A stretch of DNA of 64,000 nt from Pomphorhynchus laevis (lineage: Eukaryota; Acanthocephala; Palaeacanthocephala; Echinorhynchida; Pomphorhynchidae). The stretch lies in NCBI GenBank assembly GCA_012934845.2, contig WNNJ02000829.1, forward strand, positions 117,141 through 181,140. Direction: 5' to 3'. Under the pieces are notes generated by a model. The model saw only the letters and a program-made list of their open reading frames with translations. It was not told the origin of the DNA and ran no database searches. A program made the position numbers and the translations under genes. Position 1 is the stretch's first letter. Each line of letters begins with the position of its first letter. Below, in pieces: positions 1-12,011 of the stretch.

Positions 1-500
1 TCCGCATCACAATCGAGAATTTTAAACACTCATGTTTTTTAGTTAATTCCATTGTGAAAATTAAACTTTAATTTTGGATGTAGAACACGGAAGAATGAAG
101 GTGTTCGGATATAGTGATTATGAAATAATCGATTTTCTTTAATTATTGTCCGTCTTAGTTATAATAGGAACATATAATCGTGTATATAACATTTTCCGTT
201 CTTGTTATCACCTTCTGCAGTTAGCGCACCCCTTTGCCCATTATCCTACCCACTTTGCTCCCGATGATTCGGATAAATGCAAAAGGGAGATTTGTAAATA
301 TATTGCTTGTGTGCTATCAAAAAGATAAATTATATTCAATAATATAATTTTTCAAAGATTTTCAAATCCACATGAAATGGCATTATCAAAGCAGATGCAG
401 TCAATATGTCAGCACTCGAAATTATTGCCCAACTATGCCCCATGCTTCATTTTATTTTTAGTAAGCTCTTTATGCGCTCTCCATGTTGTAGAACTTTTTT
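1..500. other. AT-rich stretch, no gene seen
   Basis: No reading frame with recognisable protein content and no splice-bounded exon is visible. The short open frame at 146-328 has no family signature and starts at a non-ATG codon. Confidence 0.5.
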
Positions 501-502
501 AA

Positions 503-715
503 TTATTGGAGCTGGATTAAAGAAAAGAGGATTTTTTTTGATATTTCGCTAACTTCTGTTAGCATCGTCAGAAAATTACCTTTAATTTTCTGAAGATTAC
601 CTTTAATTTTCTGAAGATTACCTTTAATTTTATTTAATTGCCTTTCATTACCTTTAATTTAAATTACCTAGTTAATTTTCTGAATATGCTAACAGAGGTC
701 AGCGAAATATATAAT
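503..715. mobile_element. MITE-like element, TIR family 1
   Basis: The left arm holds the family's TIR text (GGAGCTGGATTAAAG, then GATATTTCGCTAACTTCTG, then GCATCGTCAG). The right arm is its reverse complement (ATGCTAACAGAGGTCAGCG, then AAATAT). The middle is a three-fold repeat of an ACCTTTAATTTTCTGA-like 19-bp unit. Related arms occur at 6.75, 18.6-18.8 and 21.3-22.8 kb. No transposase is encoded, so this is a non-autonomous foldback element. Confidence 0.6.
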
Positions 716-780
716 CATATAATCAAATATATAATCATATGTATTATGATCATATATTGGCTTTTAGAAAGCCAATATCG

Positions 781-1345
781 TTACAAATTGTTGCAATTCT
801 TAAACGTTTGTAATTTATGTAATGTATTATATTTAATACTATATGGTATGTTTCTTGCACATTTAAATATGCCATCCTTACAATATAAATCTAAAGATAT
901 TTTAATTGATGTTAAGTTAAAGTTCATATCTAGATATATACCTTCTTTAAAATCAATATTAGTTTTGTTAAGAATTAGGCTACATGGATAAATTTGCTCG
1001 TTTATTGAATAAAAATTATCAGAGTTAAATACATTTATATCATCGATGTATCTGGTCTTTTGTCTTTTTATATTAATGACATATTCTATTTTCATGGCCC
1101 AATATCGAAGATTTATTAGGAAATTCACGAATGAAATAAACAGTTTGGAAGATATTAAACTCACATCTCAACAAGGCAATGAAGTCTATTTTTTTGATCT
1201 AACTATATATTGTTAGGATAAAAAGTTCAAGACGACTTTTTCTGGTAAACTTTAATCTGCAGGCATGTGTTTTCTTTTTCGATAAAGCTTAAAAATTACT
1301 CAGCTATAATTGAGCTACTATTAACTCCCATTGAAACACTTTTTA
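781..1345 (-). pseudogene. Reverse transcriptase relic (RYIDDI type)
   Basis: On the minus strand an open frame of 127 codons (1164-781) contains RYIDDI, the catalytic YxDD box of a reverse transcriptase. It is followed by an IYP...LNKTN...YLD(M/L)N block that in this RT group lies after the palm. Upstream (about 1345-1250) another frame gives a decayed motif B (NGS...SSIIAE.FLSFIE), so the two parts are separated by frameshifts and stops. A sister relic lies at 37.5-38.1 kb and has a better motif B. I take it for a PLE-related or similar retroelement; the exact clade is uncertain. Not functional. Confidence 0.6.
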
Positions 1346-1479
1346 TTTGTCTAAATATAGATACCCTACTTTTAAATAATTTTGATTTATCAAAATATTT
1401 AAGATTTTTAATTTATTTTTAATATTTTGTTGATTTATCTAAGTCATTGTATAAATTGACTAATCAATTTTTATGAATT

Positions 1480-2540
1480 GACTAATATATACGACGTATC
1501 AGAATGCGGATTATATGTCATCAGTTGAAACTTTATGCTATCAGGTTTCGTTCAATATTCCTCAACCCAACATGGGCCAAATACATGAGGATGATGTATT
1601 TCCTATAATTAAATTTGATTATATAGTATCTTATTCTAATACAAAGCATATTATTTATTATCCACCCATTAATACGCTAATGACGTATTTCATCTGATGA
1701 AATTTTATTATTAAGTGTATCTTATTCTAATACAAAGTATATTTTTTATTATCCATCTATAAACGTTTTTCGCTTAAAAGTTTTAATTATTTTTATAATA
1801 TTGATTTGATTCATATATATTTAAATATTTAAATTTAACTATTTTCTGTTTAATGATAGTAACCTAGTTTAATAATTAAACAAATTTCATAATTAAATAT
1901 CAAATAATTTATATCAAGTTTAAAGTAAAAAATTGAAATTTAACATAAAAGTCAATTGTTATGAATTGACTAATAAATAATAGATGATGTATCAGAATAA
2001 GGATTAGAAGTCATCAGTATAAACTGCTATGTTTCGACACTTATTCCTCAACCAGATATAGCAGTGAGCCAAATACATGTTAATGACGTATTTAATCTGA
2101 TGAAATTTGATTATCTAGCGTATCTTATTCTAATACAAACAAATTGTTTATTATCCATTTATGAATTGACTAATGGATAACAAATTATGTATCAGAATAA
2201 GAATTATAGGTCATCAGGAGGAACTGCTATGCTATTAGGTTTCGGACCCTAACTCCTCTACCCAACATAGCAGCGGGGCCAAATACATGTTAATGATGTA
2301 TTTCCTCTGCCGAAATTTGATTATTTAGTATCTTATTCTAATACAAAGCATATTATTTATTATCCACCCATAAACGTTTTTCACTTAAAAGTTTAAATTA
2401 TTTTTTATAATATTGTTTTGATTCATATATATTTAAATATTTAAATTTAACTATTTTCTGTTTAATGATAGTAACCTAGTTTAATAATCAAACTAGTTTC
2501 ATAATTAAATAATAAATAATTTATATCAAGTTTAAATAAA
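1480..2540 (-). repeat. Family A repeats, three minus-strand copies
   Basis: Three degenerate copies of one repeat lie at about 1480-1640, 1960-2110 and 2160-2330. Each has the order TCATCAG, GGAACTGCTATG, GGTTTCG, ATTCCTC, AACATAGCAGCGGGGCC, CATGTTAATGA, and is preceded by GAATTGACTAATAAATAA. The flanking AT-rich body (from about 1700 and 2330) is also duplicated. Plus-oriented copies lie at 10.98, 11.28, 11.71, 28.6 and 57.28 kb. No coding capacity is visible. Confidence 0.65.
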
Positions 2541-2794
2541 GAAATTGAAATTAAAAATCAACTGATAACATTCGATTATTCAATTCCTCTGATAACATTT
2601 GATTATCTAGTGAATCGTATTGTAATACAAAGTATATTACTTATAATCCATCCATAAACATTTTCCGCTTATAATTTTAAATTTATTTTTAATATTATTG
2701 TGTTGATTTATATATTTTCTTATTTTCTGTTTAATTTTATTTTTATAGTAACCTAGTTTAAAATATGTATCTATTAAATTATTTAAAGAAGTTT

Positions 2795-3411
2795 GAAGAA
2801 AACCAATATCATTACATATTGTTGCAATTCTTAAAATTTTTATTATTAAATGTACTATATTTAATACTAAGATGTATGTATGGTCATCATGAAAATATAT
2901 GTTACTTTCGTTAATAGTATCGTTAATATCGCCAATATCGTTACAAATTGTTGCAATTCTTTAAATTTGATTATTTAATGTATTATATTTTATATTATAT
3001 GCATGAAAGTTCATGCAAAAATGTTTTTTTTGTAAATTTAAATGCCGTCTGTACGATTTAAATTCATAATAGTTTTAAAGAATGTTAATTTAATAATATT
3101 TTTTCATTTATATATTTTACTATTTTCTGTTTGATTTTATTTTTATAGTGGCCTAGTTTAAAATAAGTTTCTATTACAATTATATATTATCGCAATTCTT
3201 AAAGTTTCATTATTTATTTTTTATATTTTTGATATTGTATTGGTATTATTTTTGTATTATATTGGTATTTTTAAAGTAACCTAGTTTAAAATATGCATTT
3301 ATTAAATTATTTAAATGATTTTGAAGAAAGCCAATATCGTTACAAATTGTTGCATTTCTTTAAATTTCGTTATTTAATGTATTATATTTAATATTATATG
3401 GTATGCATGAT
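2795..3411 (-). repeat. Three tail fragments of the RYIDDI retroelement
   Basis: Copies at about 2796-2880, 2931-3015 and 3325-3411 share GCCAATATCGTTACAAATTG and the following 50-60 bases with 768-860, which is the C-terminal end of the RT relic read on the minus strand. A further fragment lies at 37576-37640. They look like repeated truncated 3' ends, as expected from abortive target-primed reverse transcription or tandem terminal repeats. Confidence 0.5.
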
Positions 3412-3640
3412 AGATCGTTAGAATACGATCCCCTACCGAAAGTAATATAAAACAATGTGATTTGATGAATCGATCAGATTCATCAAATCTGATCTGATTT
3501 GATGAAATTAAAAATAATTTAAATCTACACCTTGGCTGGCTGGAGCAGCCAGCCAAGTAGATGAAGCGTTGAATCAAGATACAGACGTCCTGAGTTCAAA
3601 GACGATCAGCATTAGTGTACGGAGTAAGCAGATAATAAGG

Positions 3641-3713
3641 GTCGAAACGTGAAATGTAGGTCTGGGTCAGCAGCTGATGAGACACACTCAGACTGATTAG
3701 TAGAGTCCTGCTG
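3641..3713 (+). ncRNA. Permuted hammerhead-like pseudoknot motif, copy 1
   Basis: The motif reads GTC-GAAAC (3641-3648), 25 nt, then CTGATGA-GAC (3674-3683). GTC and GAC can pair to extend a hammerhead-type stem II with an open loop. CAGCAG (3668-3673) pairs with CTGCTG (3708-3713), crossing the first stem. The same order is seen at 38.93, 52.60 and 52.98 kb with different but complementary bases. The core boxes are hammerhead-like but the topology is not a standard type I-III ribozyme. Function is unproven. Confidence 0.4.
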
Positions 3714-3719
3714 TAACAA

Positions 3720-5090
3720 AAATAAGATCAATACCTGTAAGGATAATATAGTGTCACAACCAGAAGAATTTACATAATTCTGTATTATATTGTAGAAGTA
3801 TTTCCCAGTACTACATTAATCTCGCCCAGTCTAATTTTTATACTATAGATACTCCATATAAAATAGTATAAGACGTGACAAAAAATGAAAATGTTTGGAT
3901 TCGCCAATTGAAAAGGACCCGACATTATTATTAATAATACAAAATAGATTTGAAAGTATTTATTAGAAAAATCTTATTATTATTATGATATAAGAAATAA
4001 TATTTTGAAAGGGAGAAAGCACTTGAACTAAAGTTTTCCCTAGTAATCCTTCAAATTTTAGCATTTCTTGATATTGCATAGTGATTATGACTTCTTGAAT
4101 GTGCTGCATCAAATGATCTGAGAGTAAATTATTCTAAACGTACAATTTAGATTCCTAAATTCGGTGACAAGAACAATTACCTTATAATTTTTAAACGATT
4201 ATGAAAATGTCAACAAAAGATATATTCAGTGATTTACAAATTATTGTTGGTTGAGATCTTTTAATTCACAAACGAATGTTTACTCGACATAGGTGTAAGC
4301 GAATCATGATTTTAATATGATTTTGCTGTCATGAAATAACTTCACACACCTTATCCACTTATCCATATGTAATGTAGATTTGTGTTTAGGTTAGAGTACA
4401 CAATTCGAATTAGCTTTACATTTACAAAAATGAGTTATTTTGACCAAGTCATGTGAGTAACATAACCAAGAGTAAGGAGTTTGATAAACCTTTATGAAGA
4501 GCAACGTTTTATTGGTCTGAAAATGAAATTACACTGACTTATCAAGGTTTCAAAGAAGTTAAATACATGCAAAAAATTATCGCGACTGTTAACAATTAAC
4601 TGACATATACAGGAACCGATCGTGAAATTTCAAATTTTTGACTCATGTCGTGGATGAGTGAATGACTAAGTTCGCTTTCACTTAAAGTTTTTTTTTGCTT
4701 AATTTCATGTCGTAATAGCATATATTAAGACGGATAATATGAGCATTTTTGATCAATGTGGGATACACTATTATTTCATCGAGGCTTATAAGCACTAAAC
4801 TATTTCGAAATTGAGAGAAAAACGGTATTGCAAATCCATTGAGACAAGAATTTAATTAACCAGAAAGGCTAAGAGTGATGATACCTTACAAGAAATACAT
4901 GCAAAAAGCTTATATAATTGTGCATTTATCATTTCCAATATTTATCTCTATACTGATATATCATGTCACTTGTTCTGATATCAGAAGTATATACTTCGGC
5001 ATAATCAAATAGCTACATGCACCAGACAAAGATAAGGTTGATACTTTGAATGTACAAAATAGATAGCCTTTCTACTCTTACCTTTATTAT
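3720..5090. other. No gene seen
   Basis: Unique-looking AT-rich sequence. I see no long open frame, no recognisable domain and no strong repeat in this stretch. It runs up to the edge of the 15-bp minisatellite. Confidence 0.4.
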
Positions 5091-5094
5091 AGTA

Positions 5095-6440
5095 GAAAGG
5101 CTATGAGCAGAAAGGTTAATAGCATAAAAGTTAAGAGCAGAAAAGCTAAGAGCAGAAAGGCTAATAGCAAAGGCTAAGAGCATTAAAGCTAATAGCAGAA
5201 ACGCTAAGAGCATAGAGGCCAAGAGCATAGAGGCCAAGAGCATAGAGGCCAAGAGCATAGAGGCCAAGAGCATAGAGGCCAAGAGCATAGAGGCCAAGAG
5301 CATAGAGGCCAAGAGCATAGAGGCCAAGAGCATAGAGGCCAAGAGCATAGAGGCCAAGAGCATAGAGGCAAAGAGCATAGAGGCAAAGAGCATAGAGGCC
5401 AAGATCATAGGCAAGAGCATAGAGGCCAAGAGCATAGAGGCCAAGAGCATAGAGGCCAAGAGCATAGAGGCCAAGAGCATAGAGGCCAAGAGCATAGAGG
5501 CCAAGAGCATAGAGGCCAAGAGCATAGAGGCCAAGAGCATAGAGGCCAAGAGCATAGAGGCCAAGATCATAGAGGCCAAGAGCATAGAGGCCAAGAGCAT
5601 AGAGGCCAAGAGCATAGAGGCCAAGAGCATAGAGGCCAAGAGCATAGAGGCCAAGAGCATAGAGGCCAAGAGCATAGAGGCCAAGAGCATAGAGGCCAAG
5701 AGCATATAGGCCAAGAGCATAGAGGCAAATAGCAGAAAGGTTAAGAGCAGAAAGGCTAATAGCAGAAACGCTAAGAACAGTAAGTCTCACAGCAAAAAAG
5801 GAGGGGGCAGAAAGGGTAGAAGCAGAAATGGTAAGAACATAAAGGCTAAGAGCGTGAAGGCTAATAGCAGAAAGGGTAAGATCAAAAAGGTAAAGAGAAT
5901 AAAGACTAAGAGCAGAAAGGCTTTGAACAGATGTGCTAAAAGCAAATATGCTAATAGTACAAAGGCTAATAGCAGAAAGTCTAATAGCAAAAAGGCTAAT
6001 AGCATAAAGGCTAATAGCAGAAAGTATAATTGCAGAAAGGGTAATAGCAAATAGTCTAAGAGCAATAAGGTCTAACAGCAGAAAGATAGATAGTACAAAA
6101 GGTAAGAACAGAAAGACTAATAGCAGAAAGGCTAATAGCAGAAATGGTAAGAGCAAATAGTCTAAGAGCAAAAACGTTCAACAGCAGAAAGATAGGGAGC
6201 ACAAAAGGTAAGAGCAGAAAGACTAAGAGCAGAAAGGCTAAGAGCAAAATGGCTAAGATCAGAAAAGCTGAGAGCAGAAAGGATAATAGAAGACATGCTA
6301 AGATCAGAAAGTGTAGGAGCAGGAAAGCTAAGAGCATAAAGATAGGGAGCATAAAGATAGGGAACAGAAAAGCAGGGAGCAAAAAAGCAGGGAGCAGAAA
6401 AGCTAAGTACAGAAAGGTAGCGATCAGAAATTAGGGAGCA
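5095..6440. repeat. 15-bp minisatellite, about 1.35 kb
   Basis: Roughly 90 tandem units of 15 bp. The core, about 5206-5740, is nearly uniform (AAGAGCATAGAGGCC), with occasional variants such as AAGATCATAGAGGCC and one short unit near 5405. Flanking units are degenerate (AAGAGCAGAAAGGCT type), with a longer degenerate side from 5740 to 6440. The unit is a multiple of three and lacks stops, so long open frames arise on both strands (KSIEA repeated on plus, MLLAS or GLYAL repeated on minus). These are composition artefacts, not genes. Confidence 0.9.
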
Positions 6441-6729
6441 GAAATGCTAAAATCGATGTAAAGTTTATTACATGTTGAATTTTCTATGCGTATTAGCCTA
6501 GTTATATTTTTATATTGGTCTATGTTACCTAATAGCCCTATTATTTAAAATTAGTCATTTGCTACATGATAAAATATTTTTTAACATTTTTAATGTTCTC
6601 TCTTTTACACATATGAAACCAGCTGTAATGGGTATATTTTTCATTGCTGTGTGTTATAGTAGGAGCCGTCTGAATGTCACCATATGCATAACCTGGCATT
6701 GATAAGTATTTTTCTAAACATATTTTTTA

Positions 6730-6885
6730 AGTAGTTGATACTGATCCAGTATTGATAAATAATTATCGAAGCTTGATCAAAGGAAAGAAGAAATTATTTT
6801 TGATATTTCGCTACCAGAAGTTAGCGAAATATCAAAAATAATTTCCTATTTTCTTTGATCCAGTTTTAATAATTATTTATTTTTT
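6730..6885. mobile_element. MITE-like hairpin, TIR family 1
   Basis: An almost arm-only copy. TGATCAAAGGAAAGAAGAAA, then ATTTTTGATATTTCGCTA, is followed after a few bases by TTAGCGAAATATCAAAAATA and TTTCTTTGATCCAG. The outer text (AGTTGATACTGATCCAG, then TATTGATAAATAATTAT) matches the reverse complement of 18790-18835, so the true ends extend beyond the central palindrome. Confidence 0.65.
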
Positions 6886-8269
6886 AATATTTATAATTTA
6901 AAATTTGTTATTTTCATTAATAAAATTTTTTATTCATGACTTTTCTGTAAATTTCATATTAATATTTAAATATAAATGAATGATTAAGAATTTCTTATGA
7001 TAAAACATCGCTTCCAAACATCATTTATCCTGTTGTATTCATGCATGCTTTAATAAATCATGTATCAAATAACATGGCAGGCGTTTATTGCCAGTAATTT
7101 AATATTGTTATACATCTTATATAAAAGAATTTAGAAACAATTATATATTCTTAATATTTATGCTGTTAAATCAGTAAAATATAGGTATGATTTTTTTTAC
7201 AATCCCATATTATTAAGAACATATATGCTACTCATTTGGAAACATCTTATTTATTATTTATTAATAAGTTAATTAATTGTTGTAGATTATAATTTATAAT
7301 TCAATAATTTAATAGTTGTTTTAATTGATTTTAATTAAATGTTCATTAAATGTTCATAAAAAATCGAATAATAAAATATTAGATAATTATAAATAATAAA
7401 TAATTGCTATATTTTAAATAATTTAAATAACGATAAAATAAAAATAATTTAAATAACGATAATGTCGTATCAAGAATGCATAGTTTTAGTATTTTTGACA
7501 GAGGTTATATTACCGGAAAACAAAGTCCACAGGTCAATAATACCTTGTCAGTAGAACAAATCAGATCAGATAATTGAGTTTAAGTATTTTATACGATATA
7601 TAATTAAAATTAAAGATATTATTGCTAACATTATATATTGTTAAATTATATTGTTATATTTTTTGGTATTTGCCATTTTTGCTTTTATTGAAAAAGTAAA
7701 CTTTTAACTATTTAATTTATTATTTATTAATTAGTTAATTGATTGTTGCAGATAAGTCATTAGTTAATGATTGTTGCAAATTTAAATATTTAATTCAGTA
7801 ATTTAATAGTAGTTCTTATTGATTTTAATTAAATGTTCATTAAATGTTCATAAAAAATTCGAATAATTAAATAATAGATAATTTTAAATAATAAATAATT
7901 GTTATATTTTAAATAATTAAATTACGACAAAATTAAAATTAAATCATTATTTATAACTAACATGTTTTTACCATTTCATAGGTTATTTAGGATTATTAAA
8001 ATTAAACTTTTAATTAAACTATTTAATTTATTATTTATTAATTAGTTAATTAATTGCTACAGATAAGTCATTAGTTAATTATTGTTGCGAATTTAAATAT
8101 TTAATTCAATAATTTAATAGTAGTTTTAATTGATTTTAATTAAATGTTCATTAAATGTTCATAAAAAATTGGAATAATTAAATAATAGATAATTATAAAT
8201 AATAAATAATTGTTATATTTTAAATAATTTAAATAACGACAAAATAAAAATAATTTAAATAACGATAGA

Positions 8270-8385
8270 GGTCATTAGAAGGAACTGCTATGCTATCAGG
8301 TTTCCGCCCATATTCCTCGACCCAACATAGCAGCGGAACAAATACATGTTAATGATGTATTTCATCTGATGAAATTTGATTATCT
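8270..8385 (-). repeat. Family A repeat copy
   Basis: Carries GGAACTGCTATGCTATCAGG, ATTCCTCGACCCAACATAGC and AATACATGTTAATGATGTA in the family order. In this copy the segment flanking the CATAGCAG stem is changed (AGCAGCGGAAC against GCGGGGCC elsewhere), and the opposite arm is CCGCCC. Confidence 0.6.
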
Positions 8386-8449
8386 AGTGTACCTTATTTT
8401 AATTCAATTTTTTATCCATCCGTAAAATGTTTCGCTTATATAACTTACC

Positions 8450-8750
8450 TTCTCTATTTAAATTCGCAAGTAAATGCAGATTATAACGTGAGAAAATTTC
8501 GGACAAAAACATATAGTTTGTTGCTCATAAAAGCGTAACTGCAGGTTTTAGATAACGTTTTTGTTGCTCTCGTTTACAACATCTCACATTAAGTAATCCG
8601 TTTAAAACTCAATTCCGTCTAATATTATTGATTCCGTTATCGTCGACGAATTTCATCGTGATTTTCCAATGCAAATCGCATTTCGCAATTCCGGACGTTG
8701 TGCAGCAGACGGCATCAACAAAGATAAGACAGCACACATGAAATTGCTTA
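8450..8750. other. Less AT-rich island, unidentified
   Basis: The 300 bases stand out by composition (for example GTTATCGTCGACGAATTTC and CGGACGTTGTGCAGCAGACG) from the surrounding repeats. No frame stays open on either strand for more than about 30 codons and no motif is recognised. It may be a decayed coding fragment. Confidence 0.25.
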
Positions 8751-10199
8751 AAAATTTATTATTTATTATCTTATTTATTATTTATTAATAAGTTAATTAA
8801 TTGTTGTAGATTATAATTTATAATTCAATAATTTAATAGTTGTTTTAATTGATTTTAATTAAATCAATTAAAACAATGTTGTTCATTAAATGTTCATAAA
8901 AAATCGAATAATAAAATATTAGATAATTATAAATAATAAATAATTGATAGATAAGATTTTAATTAATTATAATCATTATCTATAACTAACATGTTTATAT
9001 ATGCCTATAATTCAGAGGGTACATTTTATGCATAATTTAATTTCCATTTGTTATTTAAATTTATTTATCACTGAGGACTTTCAATGTGATAAAAATTAGT
9101 CTGTTTAAATATTTTCTCACATTGGATGTCGCATAGAGATAGCTATGAAATTGTTTGAAGCTATGTGGTGGGAGAACTACTGTGGTATACGTCAAATTTT
9201 AGCCATGCTTATACAAGGCTCAATTATATTATATTATATTACAAGGCTCAATTGACCACTCCTATAATTATATTTTTCAGTATTTTATACTCAAATACTA
9301 ACAAAATAGCATTAAGTGACACGTCAAATGTCGGTCCTAAGTATCCGTACACGGAAATTCATTCAGTCTGTAATTTTTATATGAAATATTAACAAAATGT
9401 CAAGTTTTTATTTTAAAGAATTTTATAGAATTTTAAAGAATCTTAAATTTAATTAATATTTAAATATAAATGAATGATTAAGAATTTATTATGATAAAAC
9501 ATCGCTTCCAAACATCATTTATCCTGTTGTATTCCCGCATGCTTTAATAAATCATGTATCAAATAACATGGCAGGCGTTTATTGCCAGTAATTTAATATT
9601 GTTATACATCTTATATAAAAGAATTTAGAAACAATTATATATTCTTAATATTTATGCTGTTAAATCAGTAAAATATAGGTATGATTTTTTTACAATCCCA
9701 TATTATTAAGAACAGATATGCTACTCATTTGGAAACATCTTATTTATTATTTATTAATAAGTTAATTAATTGTTGTAGATTATAATTTATAATTCAATAA
9801 TTTAATAGTTGTTTTAATTGATTTTAATTAAATGTTCATTAAATGTTCATAAAAAATCGAATAATTAAATAATAGATAATTATAAATAACAAATAATTGA
9901 TAGATAAGATTTTAAAAATTATAAAAATAAACGTTTAATTAAACTATTTTATTTATTATTTATTAATAAGTCAATAAATAATTAACTATTTGATTTTGTT
10001 TTATATTAGGGAAAATATATTGTTTTAGGGAAAACAATTTAATCAGGAAGCTTTACAATGTTTCACTGAATCAGCATCGTGGTCTCAAACAAAATACAAA
10101 TCACAAAATAACAACTAATTGTAAATAGGAAACTATAACATCAAAATATGGCGTGATATGTAAAATAATTACTGAATTTCGAATGGCCTATCATGTCAG

Positions 10200-10970
10200 T
10201 CTTCAAATAGATGACCTTCATAGATTATAATAAATTATTTCTTTGATCCATTGTTTTCAAAAGATGGCCTTCATACAATTATGGTATAAACTATTCCTTT
10301 TATCAAATGACAATCCCGAATGTCATCAATTTCTAATATTTTTGTCATTTTACCAATATATCTTGTCGCAATCTTGCAATGTATTTTCGTATATAAATTC
10401 GCTATTTTCACGCCTTGGTTTTCGCACAGAGACAACTATGTAGTTTCTGAAACTGCAGTCGAAATAGTGTTTTAGTCAAATGTAGGCCATAATTTTATAT
10501 AAAATCTCTCTCTTAATATACAATATGACACTTGCCTAGTTTAGAAATATCCGTATACGAAAGTCTAGCGCATAGACACTTTTTGACTGAAAGATTTTTC
10601 ATTTTACGTATCATGTGCATGACTTCGCATGAAATGTATAATCGTTTCAAAACAACATACTATAAATCAGGCAACACCGAATTTAAATTTGCATCACTAC
10701 AGCATAATCTAATATTTATTTCTTCATTTCTTTAATTAATTCTTTACTATCCATAAAATTACATTTTGCGTCGATGGTCCTTCAATATCGTAGAGTTTGG
10801 TTCATATCCTGAAGGATATGGACCAAACAATATCCTGAAGGATATGGACCAAACAAACGAGTGCAGCTACCGCTGTCATCTGATAAAATGAAAATAGACA
10901 TGAATATCATTTTGTTTATAATGCTAATATAATTTAATTGCAGAATAAAAAGTATATTCTTAGCGTTTTT
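10200..10970. other. No gene seen; short 26-bp tandem repeat
   Basis: Two short open frames (10243-10443 and 10532-10735) show no domain or splice context. Near 10800-10857 the phrase ATCCTGAAGGATATGGACCA, which itself contains a small palindrome, occurs twice in tandem, preceded by a third partial copy in opposite order. Confidence 0.35.
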
Positions 10971-10974
10971 CATA

Positions 10975-11870
10975 TTCCCGCTGCTATGTTCGATCGAGGA
11001 ATAGGGGTCGAAACCTGATAATATAACAGTTCCTCCTGATCACATTTAATTCTTATTATGAGACGTATATTATTTATTAGTCGATTCATAAAATTTGACT
11101 TTTATTTTAAATTTTTATTGTAAATTTTAACTTGATATAATAAATTGCATAAAATCTTAATAATTATTTATTACTTATTTTTATTTATATAAAGTAATCA
11201 ATTACATGATCTAATATGTTCTACTGACAAGTTATTATTGATCAATAATCTGATCCATAAAAGAAAATGCATCATATTTTATTTATTAGGCTCCCTGTTA
11301 TGCTGATTCGAGGAATAGGGGCCGAAACCTAATAATACCTCAGTGCTCTTGATTGTATATAATTCTTATTCTTATACATCGTCTGTTATTTATTAGTCAA
11401 TTCATAAAAATTAACTTTTATTCTAAATTTCAATTTTAAATTTTAACTTGATATAGATATAAATTCTATAAAATCTTATATAATTATTTATTATTTATCT
11501 TTATTTTTTAATTTATATTAAGTATAAAATACGTAGACTTAGTTAAGTGATCTCATTTATAATCTTTTTAACTGATCTCATTTATAATCTTTGTAATTTA
11601 ATATATTAATTATATAATATAATATAATTATATTAATAATATAATAATTAATAATATTATATTATTAAAACTAATGACTTATTATGAAATAAGTCATTAG
11701 CACGTGTTTGGCCCCGCTGCTATGTTCGGTTGAGGAATAGGGCCCGAAATATGATAACATAGCAGTTCCTCCTGATGACCTCTAATTTTTATTCTGATAC
11801 ATCGTCTGTTATTTATTAGTCAATTCATAAAAATTAACTTTTATTCTAAATTTCAATTTTAAATATTATT
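10975..11870 (+). repeat. Family A repeats, three plus-strand copies
   Basis: Copies begin near 10978, 11283 and 11706. The best (11706-11780) has GGCCCC, CTGCTATGTT, GAGGAA, GGGCCC-GAAA, AACATAGCAG, TTCCTC and CTGATGA in that order. Each is followed by an AT-rich body with CGTCTGTTATTTATTAGTCA and TTCATAAAAATTAAC. The same body recurs at 12.66, 62.6, 63.0 and 63.9 kb. Confidence 0.7.
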
Positions 11871-12011
11871 CCTATTAAAATATCAGTTATTCTTATAAAC
11901 CTTATATAAGTCTTTAGAATTGGCTCTTTAGTCTTGGTACTTCGTAAATATCTTTTATATCGAAATGTAGATTGATATCGTATTAAAATTTAGGCTCATT
12001 CAGGCTTACAT

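Larger units (their letters stand above)
6958..9900. repeat. Cluster of duplicated AT-rich blocks
   Basis: A block of about 450 bp at 6958-7408 is repeated nearly base for base at 9450-9900 (landmarks AACATCGCTTCCAAACATCA and CATGGCAGGCGTTTATTGCC). Its last 160 bp (landmarks TTAATTAATTGTTGTAGATT and ATGTTCATTAAATGTTCATA) is also present at 7705-7900, 8022-8225 and 8755-8945, giving five copies. No transposase or reverse transcriptase is visible. Confidence 0.75.

Noticed and set aside
638-991. 117-codon plus-strand frame
   Set aside because: Runs antisense to the better-supported RT relic (RYIDDI) on the minus strand and has no motif of its own.
5013-6171. Long open frames of MLLAS/GLYAL repeats, up to 336 codons
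   Set aside because: They are read through the 15-bp minisatellite in several frames on both strands at once. No start context, splice context or non-repetitive domain supports a protein.
11706-11780. Family A as an HDV-like ribozyme
   Set aside because: The crossing P1/P2-like order is present, but there is no P4 stem or catalytic cytosine region between the 3' strands, so the HDV fold is not supported.
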